Positions 1 through 6,120 of a stretch of 64,000 bases of DNA are shown here, one piece after another. How positions within the stretch are numbered: position 1 is the first letter of the stretch; each line of letters begins with the position of its first letter. Origin of the DNA: Luteimicrobium sp042670205 (lineage in GTDB: Bacteria > Actinomycetota > Actinomycetes > Actinomycetales > Cellulomonadaceae); NCBI RefSeq assembly GCF_042670205.1, contig NZ_JBHUWD010000012.1, positions 1 to 64,000 on the forward strand. The letters run 5' to 3'. Below the pieces are notes generated by a model that ran no database searches, was not told the origin of the DNA, and saw only the letters and a program-made list of their open reading frames with translations. The position numbers and the translations under genes were made by a program.

Positions 1-52
1 GCGTAGTTCTTGTGCGACACGCCGGGCGGGTCGCACAAGAACTACGCACTCA
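1..52. repeat. Palindromic repeat, copy 1 (cut by window edge)
   Basis: A near-complete hairpin. The right arm (31-52) pairs with bases 1-17 around a 13-base loop (18-30), and the missing five bases of the left arm would lie outside the window. The same element, with arms of 22 bases and a 13-base loop, recurs at 15806-15862. Bases 50-52 of the right arm are also the stop codon of uxaC, so the hairpin starts exactly at the gene end and could act as its terminator. Confidence 0.8.
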
Positions 53-1531
53 GCGGGGGGTGGGGGCGGTGGGGCGGGGGTAGGACTCGTGCGGGAGGCG
101 GTAGGCGAGGTCGACGGCGGTCTCCACCGCCTCGTCGAGCTCGAGCCGGTGCTCGGCGACGAGGCGCGCGAGGTAGCCGGCGTCGGTGCGGCGCGCCAGG
201 TCGTGCCGGGCGGGGATCGAGCAGAAGGCGCGCGTGTCGTCGACGAACCCGCTCGTGTTGGCGAAGCCCGCGGTCTCGGTCACGGCCTCGCGGAACCGGC
301 GCATCGCGTCGGGGGCGTCGAGGAACCACCACGGCGCGCCCACGCGCAGCGCGGGGTAGACGCCGGCGAGCGGCGCGAGCTCGCGCGAGAACGCCGTCTC
401 GTCGACCGTGAACGCGATCATGCGGAACCGCGGGTGGTGGCCGAACGCCTCGAGCACCGGGCGCAGGCCGTGCACGTAGTCGGTGGGGACGGGGATGTCG
501 TAGCCGCGGTCCGTGCCGAACGCGGCGCGCACGCGGCGGTCGTGGTCGCGCAGCACGCCCGGGTGCACCTGCATGACGAGCCCGTCCTCGCTGGACATCC
601 GGGCCATCTCGAACAGCATGTGCGCGGCGAACGCGTCGGCCTGCGCGGCGCTCGCCTCGCCGCGGAGCGCGGCGGTGAAGATGCGTGAGGCGTCGGCGGC
701 CTCGAGCGGCGTGCTTCCCGTGCTGAGCATGCCGTGGTCCGTCGCGCGGGCGCCTGCCGCGACGAACGCGGCCCGGCGGCGCCGCAGCGCCTCCAGGTAG
801 GTGGCGTAGCCCGTGACCTCGAGCTCGGCCGCGCGGGCGGTCGCCTCGAGCTCGGCGCGCCAGTGCGGATGGTCGACCCGCACGACGACGTCCGGCCGGA
901 ACGTCGGGACGACGCGCTCGCCCCAGCCGTCCCGGCGCAGGGCGGCGTGGTCGGCGAGCGGGGAGGACGGCAGGTCCGTCGTGGCGAGGAGCTCGATGCC
1001 GAACCGCTCGAACAGGGCGCGGGGGCGCATCTCGGGGGTCGCGAGCCGGTCGACGAGGTGGTCGAACAGGAGGTCCGCGGTCTCCGCCGACGGGCGGACC
1101 GGGGCGTCGAAGACCTCGACGAGCGCGTGCTCGAGCCAGTAGCGGGTGGCGGTGCCCCGCAGCAGCGGCCAGCCCGTGCAGAACCGGCGCCAGATCTCGC
1201 GGGGCGCGGGGACGTCGTCGGACCCGTGCGCACGGGGGACGCCGAGGTCGCCGACGTCGCGGACACCGGGGACGCCCCGAGGCGAGTTGGCCTGCGAGAC
1301 GAGCAGGCGCGTGAGGTAGTGGTCGGGGGTGACGAAGAGGTCCGCGGGGTCGCCGAACGGGCGGTCGGACGCGAGGAGGCCCGCGTCGACGTGGCCGTGC
1401 ATCGAGACGATCGGTAGGGCCCGGGTCGCGGCGTAGATCTCGCGGGCGAGCGCCCGGACGCCGGGCTCGGCGGGCAGCGCACGGTCGTCGCTGAGGGTCC
1501 AGCGGATGGTGGTGGTCGACTCTGTCGCCAT
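50..1531 (-). CDS. uxaC: Uronate (glucuronate/galacturonate) isomerase
   Basis: Cytosolic enzyme that isomerises D-glucuronate to D-fructuronate, or D-galacturonate to D-tagaturonate, the first step of hexuronate breakdown. The 493-residue product fits the UxaC family (about 470 residues). It carries an N-terminal metal-binding His-x-His (SMHGHVD, residues 45 and 47) and the family stretch PTDYVHGLRPVLEAFG further on. The ATG at 1531 was chosen because GAGGAGG sits six bases upstream; an earlier in-frame ATG at 1552 has no ribosome-binding site. It is transcribed away from a LacI-family gene, and a LacI-type operator lies 28 bases before its start. The downstream enzyme UxuB is encoded across the divergent promoter; a mannonate dehydratase (UxuA) is not in the window. 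A palindromic repeat begins at its stop codon. Confidence 0.93.
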   Translation of the reverse strand: MATESTTTIRWTLSDDRALPAEPGVRALAREIYAATRALPIVSMHGHVDAGLLASDRPFGDPADLFVTPDHYLTRLLVSQANSPRGVPGVRDVGDLGVPRAHGSDDVPAPREIWRRFCTGWPLLRGTATRYWLEHALVEVFDAPVRPSAETADLLFDHLVDRLATPEMRPRALFERFGIELLATTDLPSSPLADHAALRRDGWGERVVPTFRPDVVVRVDHPHWRAELEATARAAELEVTGYATYLEALRRRRAAFVAAGARATDHGMLSTGSTPLEAADASRIFTAALRGEASAAQADAFAAHMLFEMARMSSEDGLVMQVHPGVLRDHDRRVRAAFGTDRGYDIPVPTDYVHGLRPVLEAFGHHPRFRMIAFTVDETAFSRELAPLAGVYPALRVGAPWWFLDAPDAMRRFREAVTETAGFANTSGFVDDTRAFCSIPARHDLARRTDAGYLARLVAEHRLELDEAVETAVDLAYRLPHESYPRPTAPTPR

Positions 1532-1559
1532 CGGTACCTCCTCGTCGAGCACGCGGTCC

Positions 1560-1573
1560 TGCGAACGTTTGCA
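1560..1573. promoter_or_regulatory. Candidate LacI-type operator O1
   Basis: TGCGAACGTTTGCA is a near-perfect palindrome centred on CG, the usual form of LacI-family operators. It lies 28 bases before uxaC, where a uxaC promoter is expected, and is probably bound by the divergent LacI-family regulator. Confidence 0.6.
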
Positions 1574-1616
1574 CAGTAGCGCACGCTCCTGGGCGTGGGA
1601 AGCGCCTCGTGGTGTC

Positions 1617-1630
1617 TACAATCGTTCGCA
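1617..1630. promoter_or_regulatory. Candidate LacI-type operator O2 and -10 box
   Basis: TACAATCGTTCGCA shares its right half (CGTTCGCA) with the reverse complement of O1. Its first six bases, TACAAT, are a good -10 hexamer for the lacI-uxuB unit that starts at 1675. Autoregulation by the regulator is inferred. Confidence 0.5.
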
Positions 1631-1674
1631 CAGGGTCGGTGCGCCGGCCCTCCCAACGAGCCGAGGAGTCGCCC

Positions 1675-2676
1675 GTGGTCACCGTGCGTGACGTCGCCAG
1701 CGCGTCCGGCGTGTCCATCTCGACCGTGTCCCGCGCGCTCTCCGAGCCTTCGCGGGTCGCGTCCGCCACCCGGGACCGCGTGCTCGCCGCCGCGCGCGAC
1801 CTGGGGTACGAGCCCAACCGGGCCGCGTCGGGACTGCGCAGCGGACGGACGGCCACGCTCGGCGTCGTCGTGCCGGACCTCGAGAACCCCTACTTCGCCT
1901 CCGTGACCAAGGGCGTGCAGGCGCGCGCCCGGGAGCACGGGTACGGCGTGTTCGTGGTGGACGTCGAGGAGGACGCGTCGCGCGAGGCCGACGAGGTCCG
2001 CGCGCTGCTCCGGCAGACCGACGGCGTGATCGTGGCGTCGCCGCGCGGCACCGACGACGACCTGCTCGCACTCGTCGCGAGCACCCAGCCCGGGCGCGCC
2101 GTGCTCGTCAACCGCCGCATCGAGGGCGTGCCGTCCGTGACCGCCGACGACGTCGCGGGTGCCGTCCGTGCGCTCGACCACCTGCGGGCGCTCGGGCACC
2201 GCCGGATCGCGTACGTCGGCGGACCCGCGACCTCGTGGTCCGACCGGATGCGCCGCGAGGGGCTGCAGCGCGCGGCAGCGGGGGGCGACGGCGCCCGGTC
2301 CGTCGAGATCGTCGACCTCGGCGCGTTCCGGCCCCACGTCCAGGGCGGGTACTCCGCCGCGGACCTCGCGACCGGCGCGGGGGCGACCGCCGTCGTCGCG
2401 TACAACGACCTCGTCGCGCTCGGCGTGGAGCAGCGCCTCCGCGAGCGCGGGATCGCGGTGCCCGCCGAGGTCAGCGTCGTCGGGTTCGACGACACGTTCG
2501 TCGCGACCCTCGCCTCGCCGCCCCTGACGAGCGTGGGCACCGACCTTCGCGCCGTCGGGGGAGCGGCCCTCGACCTGCTCGTCGAACGGCTCCGCGAACC
2601 GGACGGCCCTGCGGGCCACGTCGTGCGGCCGACCGAGCTCGTCGTGCGGGCCTCGACCGGGACGGTCTCCGCGTGA
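1675..2676 (+). CDS. LacI-family regulator of hexuronate genes
   Basis: A 333-residue LacI/GalR repressor with an N-terminal helix-turn-helix and hinge (VRDVASASGVSISTVSRALS, then GYEPNRAASGLRSG) followed by a periplasmic-binding-protein-like sensor domain ending in the typical DVSVVGFDDT-like block (EVSVVGFDDTFVATLASPPL). The GTG at 1675 is preferred because GAGGAG lies seven bases upstream; a longer start at 1609 would put residues ahead of the helix-turn-helix and overlap operator O2. Its stop overlaps the GTG of uxuB by four bases, so the two are translationally coupled. Position between uxaC and uxuB suggests that it controls both and senses a hexuronate intermediate; the ligand cannot be read from sequence. 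Confidence 0.88.
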   Translation: MVTVRDVASASGVSISTVSRALSEPSRVASATRDRVLAAARDLGYEPNRAASGLRSGRTATLGVVVPDLENPYFASVTKGVQARAREHGYGVFVVDVEEDASREADEVRALLRQTDGVIVASPRGTDDDLLALVASTQPGRAVLVNRRIEGVPSVTADDVAGAVRALDHLRALGHRRIAYVGGPATSWSDRMRREGLQRAAAGGDGARSVEIVDLGAFRPHVQGGYSAADLATGAGATAVVAYNDLVALGVEQRLRERGIAVPAEVSVVGFDDTFVATLASPPLTSVGTDLRAVGGAALDLLVERLREPDGPAGHVVRPTELVVRASTGTVSA

Positions 2677-4187
2677 GCCGGCTCGACGCACGGACCGTCC
2701 TCCCGACGGCGGTCCGCGGCCCGGCGCCGCGCCCGCGCCAGGTCGGGATCGTGCACCTCGGCATCGGCGCGTTCCACCGCGCCCATCAGGCCGTCCTCAC
2801 CGAGGACGCCGCGGCCGCGGCCGGCGACGACCGGTGGGGCATCCTCGGCGTGACGCAGCGGTCGGACCGGGTCGTGCGGCAGATCCGCCCGCAGGACGGC
2901 CTCTACGGCGTGCTCACCCTGGGCGAGCGCGAACGGTCGCTGCGCGTGATCGGGAGCGTGCTCGACGCCGTCCACCCCGGGCCGGGCGGCGACGTCGCCC
3001 GGGTGCTGGCCGCGATCGCCGCACCGACGACCCACGTCGTCACGCTCACCATCACCGAGAAGGGCTACCTGCGGAGGCCGGGCGGCGGGCTCGACGTCGC
3101 CGCGTTCGCGCCGGACCGGGACGCGGTGGTGCGGGCGCTCGTCGTCGGCGGGGACCCGGTCGACGAACCGCCCGCCGCGAGCGCGATCGGGCTGCTCGTG
3201 CGCGGGCTGTGGGCCCGCCACCAGGCAGGCGGCGAGCCGCTCACCGTGGTGTCGTGCGACAACGTCGCCGCGAACGGTCGCGTGCTCGAGGGCCTCGTCC
3301 GGGAAGCCGTCGAGGCGATCGGGTCCGCCGCCGGGCCCGACCTCCGGGGGGCGACGGACGGGCTGGCGCGCTGGCTCGACGACGCCGTCACCTTCCCCAG
3401 CTCGGTGGTCGACCGGATCGTCCCCGCGACGACCGACGCGCACCGCGCCGTCGCCCGCGAGCTCCTCGGCGCCGACGACGACGCGCTGGTCGTCGGCGAG
3501 CCGTACGCCCAGTGGGTGATCGAGGACCGCTTCGCCGGGCCGCGACCCGCGTGGGAGGCGGCCGGCGTCCAGCTCGTCGACGACGTGACGCCCTACGAGG
3601 ACGCCAAGCTGCTCCTGCTCAACGCGACGCACTCGCTGCTCGCGTACGCGGGCGCGCTCGCCGGTCACGAGACCATGGCCGACGCCGTCCGCGACCCGCG
3701 GCTCGCCGTGCACGCCCGCGCCCTCCAGGCGGAGGCGCGCTCGGCGCTCGACGCGGACAGGTCGTCCGGCGGCGGCCCGGACCTCGACCTCGTGGCCTAC
3801 GCCGAGCAGGTGCTCGAACGGTTCGCGAACCCCGCGACCGGTCACCTCACCCGGCAGGTCGCGAGCGACGGCACCCAGAAGATCCCGCTGCGCTGGGGAC
3901 CGACGCTGACCGGCCTCGCCGCCACCGACGCGACCGAGCTCCCCGCCGACGGCGTCCTCGTCGGGCTCGCCGCCTGGGCCGCGTTCGTCGAGCGGGCGCT
4001 CCGCACGGGCGCCCCCCTCGACGACCCGCGCGTCGACGAGCTCCGTGCCCTCGTCGAGGCGTCGACGGACACCTCCGCGACCGTTGCCGCGCTCCTGTCT
4101 CTCCCGGGCCTCCTCCCGGGCCGCCTCGGTACGGACCCGCGCGTCGTCGACGGAGTCACCCGAGCGCGCAAGACGATCGACGCCTGA
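2673..4187 (+). CDS. uxuB: D-mannonate oxidoreductase (fructuronate reductase)
   Basis: NAD-dependent enzyme of the polyol-specific long-chain dehydrogenase family that reduces fructuronate to mannonate, the step after UxaC. The 504-residue product has the N-terminal nucleotide-binding stretch GIVHLGIGAFHRAHQA (about residues 25-40), then TEKGYLRRP, the SCDN box, FPSSVVDRIVP and the catalytic-helix motif KLLLLNATHSLLAY with its conserved Lys and Asn/His. It starts with GTG inside the stop of the preceding regulator gene (GTGA overlap), giving a two-gene unit. Mannitol or tagaturonate reductases share this fold; the uxaC neighbour is why a uronate substrate is preferred. UxuA and KdgK, needed to finish the pathway, must be encoded elsewhere. 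Confidence 0.87.
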   Translation: MSRLDARTVLPTAVRGPAPRPRQVGIVHLGIGAFHRAHQAVLTEDAAAAAGDDRWGILGVTQRSDRVVRQIRPQDGLYGVLTLGERERSLRVIGSVLDAVHPGPGGDVARVLAAIAAPTTHVVTLTITEKGYLRRPGGGLDVAAFAPDRDAVVRALVVGGDPVDEPPAASAIGLLVRGLWARHQAGGEPLTVVSCDNVAANGRVLEGLVREAVEAIGSAAGPDLRGATDGLARWLDDAVTFPSSVVDRIVPATTDAHRAVARELLGADDDALVVGEPYAQWVIEDRFAGPRPAWEAAGVQLVDDVTPYEDAKLLLLNATHSLLAYAGALAGHETMADAVRDPRLAVHARALQAEARSALDADRSSGGGPDLDLVAYAEQVLERFANPATGHLTRQVASDGTQKIPLRWGPTLTGLAATDATELPADGVLVGLAAWAAFVERALRTGAPLDDPRVDELRALVEASTDTSATVAALLSLPGLLPGRLGTDPRVVDGVTRARKTIDA

Positions 4188-4200
4188 GTCGGCGCCGCCC

Positions 4201-4284
4201 GTTCGCCGAGGGTGACGCCTCGTTCGCCGAGGGTGACGCCACGTTCGTCGAGGGTGACGTTGGGTTCGCCGAGGGTGACGTGGG
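4201..4284. repeat. 21-base tandem repeat array A (4 units)
   Basis: Four back-to-back 21-base units starting at 4201, 4222, 4243 and 4264. Each has the core GTTCGCCGAGGGTGACG (one unit has T for C at position 6) followed by four variable bases. The core differs by one base from the reverse complement of arrays B (4642) and C (44235). It begins 13 bases after the uxuB stop codon. Confidence 0.95.
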
Positions 4285-4641
4285 CGGTGGTGGTCGAGTT
4301 CCGCGGGCGGGCGCGGTGAGCTGTCTCGGACTGTCGTGCTTCGGCCCTGGGGGCCGTGCGCACTCCTTGACGTCCTTCGACACCTCGCCGCCCCCGCCCG
4401 CTCGACCGGTTGCTCACCGACCCCCGCTGCCGTGGCCGGGGTCGGTGCGCAAAACCGTGCTCGGCCCGGAGCTGCCCCGCCCGGTTGGTAGCCCGAGCCC
4501 GGTGCACGCGTGCGCCCAACATGCGGTTGCCCGCTGTCGTCGTGCCGAGCAGGTGGTTGCTCACCCGTTCAGCGCCGCCACGGTGGGCAACGTCATGGTC
4601 GGCGACGAGCCGGGTGGGTGATCACGTGGTCGGCCGCCGCA
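4285..4641. other. Non-coding spacer between repeat arrays
   Basis: A 357-base stretch with no convincing gene: open frames here lack start signals and family resemblance. It holds two copies of GGTTGCTCACC (4408-4418 and 4555-4565) with looser variants between them. There is also a weak hairpin, GACCCC paired with GGGGTC, near 4419-4444. It lies between arrays A and B, which point in opposite directions. No tRNA or known riboswitch was recognised. Confidence 0.5.
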
Positions 4642-4768
4642 CGTCACCGTCGGCGAACCGCACGTCACCGTCGGCGAACGGGACGTCACCGTCGGCGAAC
4701 AGAACGTCACCGTCGGCGGACCCAAGGTCGCACTCGGCGAAGCCCGGCGCGGCACTCGGGGAACGGGA
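4642..4768. repeat. 21-base tandem repeat array B (4 units plus decayed copies)
   Basis: Four 21-base units start at 4642, 4663, 4684 and 4705. Each has the core CGTCACCGTCGGCGAAC (the fourth has GGAC) plus four variable bases. Two more decayed units, containing GCACTCGGCGAAG and GCACTCGGGGAAC, can be followed to about 4768. The orientation is opposite to array A and the same as array C at 44235. It ends about 190 bases before the ketoacyl synthase gene. Confidence 0.95.
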
Positions 4769-4958
4769 CCTCGCCCGGGTTCGCTGGGGAGACCGCGCGC
4801 CACCACCCCGTCGCCCGCACCCCGCCACAACCCCTGGCCCCGCACCCAGCCCGCGATCGCCCCCGCCGGCCCGAGAGGGGCCCGAGATGTACACCGACCG
4901 GACACCCCCGCGTACGCCGAGGTTTGGGCCTGAGCCCGACGTCCGGGATGATCGGTCC

Positions 4959-5990
4959 ATGCCCTCGCTGCGCACCGTCACCGGCTCCGCAGGCACGCGC
5001 CTCCTCGGGCTCGGCCACCACCAGCCGGAGAAGACCCTCACCAACGACGACATCGCGAAGCTCGTCGAGACGAACGACGAGTGGATCCGTTCGCGGACCG
5101 GGATCGTCACGCGTCATGTCGCGGCCGACGACGTCGCCGTCGCGGACATGGCCGCCGCGGCCGCGCGGCACGCGCTCGACGACGCGCAGGTGCCGGGCGA
5201 GGACGTGGACCTCGTCATCGTCGCGACGACCACGGCACGGGACGCCAGCCCCAACACCGCCGGCCGCGTCGCCTACGCGCTGCGCACCGGCCACGTCCCC
5301 GTGCGCGGCGGCAGCGGCGAGGTGCCGCCGGAGTCCGTGCGCGGCGTCGTGGGCCCCGGGATCATCGACATCAACACGGCCTGCTCGGGCTTCGCGTACG
5401 GGCTGGGGCTCGCCGATCAGGCGATCCGTGCCGGCTCGGCTCGCACGGCCGTCGTCATCGGTGCCGAGAAGCTCACGGCCGTCACCGACTGGACCGACCG
5501 CAGCACGTGCATCCTGACGGCGGACGGCGCGGGCGCCGTCGTCGTGCAGGGGACGGACGAGCCGGGCGTGAGCCCGGTCGTGTGGGGCTCGGAGCCGGAG
5601 CTGGCGGAGTCGGTGCGGATCGAGGCGCCGGTGGACCGGTTCTCGCAGGACGGCCGGGCGGTGTTCCGCTGGGCCATCACCCAGGCCGCGGACCGCGCGC
5701 GGGGCATCGTCGACAAGGCCGGGCTGCAGCTCGACGACATCGAGGTGCTGGTCGCGCACCAGGCGAACCTGCGCATCATCGAGCCGCTCGCGAAGAGCCT
5801 GGGGCTCGAGGACAAGATCGTGGTCACGGACATCACCGAGTCGGGCAACACGTCGGCGGCGAGCATCCCGCTGGGGCTGTCGAAGTGGTGGCACGGCGGG
5901 AAGATCCCGAGCGGCGTCCCGGCGTTGCTGTTCGGGTTCGGCGGCGGTTTTACGTGGGCCGGCCAGGTCGTGCTGACCCCGGAGCACTGA
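4959..5990 (+). CDS. FabH-like 3-oxoacyl-ACP synthase III
   Basis: Ketoacyl synthase III-type thiolase-fold enzyme that condenses an acyl-CoA with malonyl-ACP. The catalytic triad is visible: Cys142 in NTACSGF, His267 in VAHQANLRI and Asn297 in ESGNTSAAS. The length is 343 residues against about 317-335 for FabH. Most of the excess is an insertion of roughly 20 residues before the catalytic Cys (about residues 111-137, TGHVPVRGGSGEVPPESVRG region), where classical FabH has a short turn. Start ATG 4959 has no ribosome-binding site but a GATGAT -10-like hexamer five bases upstream, so the transcript may be leaderless. No fabD, acpP or fabF adjoins it, unlike the usual fab cluster, so this may be a second, specialised FabH rather than the housekeeping enzyme. 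Confidence 0.85.
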   Translation: MPSLRTVTGSAGTRLLGLGHHQPEKTLTNDDIAKLVETNDEWIRSRTGIVTRHVAADDVAVADMAAAAARHALDDAQVPGEDVDLVIVATTTARDASPNTAGRVAYALRTGHVPVRGGSGEVPPESVRGVVGPGIIDINTACSGFAYGLGLADQAIRAGSARTAVVIGAEKLTAVTDWTDRSTCILTADGAGAVVVQGTDEPGVSPVVWGSEPELAESVRIEAPVDRFSQDGRAVFRWAITQAADRARGIVDKAGLQLDDIEVLVAHQANLRIIEPLAKSLGLEDKIVVTDITESGNTSAASIPLGLSKWWHGGKIPSGVPALLFGFGGGFTWAGQVVLTPEH

Positions 5991-6038
5991 CGCGAGCGCT
6001 GACGCCGGGAGCGGCGACGCCGTGGCCCAGGACGACGA

Positions 6039-6095
6039 CGAGCCGGCGGGACCCGCCGCCCTGCGTGCGCAGGTGCGACGGGTCCCGCCGGCTCG
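6039..6095. terminator. Bidirectional terminator hairpin
   Basis: A perfect 17-base stem (6039-6055 with 6079-6095, CGAGCCGGCGGGACCCG) around a 23-base loop lies between two convergent genes, the fabH-like gene and the secreted beta-helix gene. There is no T-run, as is usual for actinobacterial terminators. Confidence 0.75.
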
Positions 6096-6120
6096 TTGCG
6101 TCGGTGTGTGACCGGTGGCG

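Noticed and set aside
4201..4768. Repeat arrays as a CRISPR locus
   Set aside because: Units are contiguous at 21 bases with only four variable bases, no spacers of 30 bases or so, and no cas genes nearby.
4410..4958. Upstream extension of the fabH-like gene through the repeat array
   Set aside because: The frame is open but translates the 21-base units into a Ser-Pro-Ser-Ala-Asn-type repeat with no family match; FabH similarity begins only after 4959.
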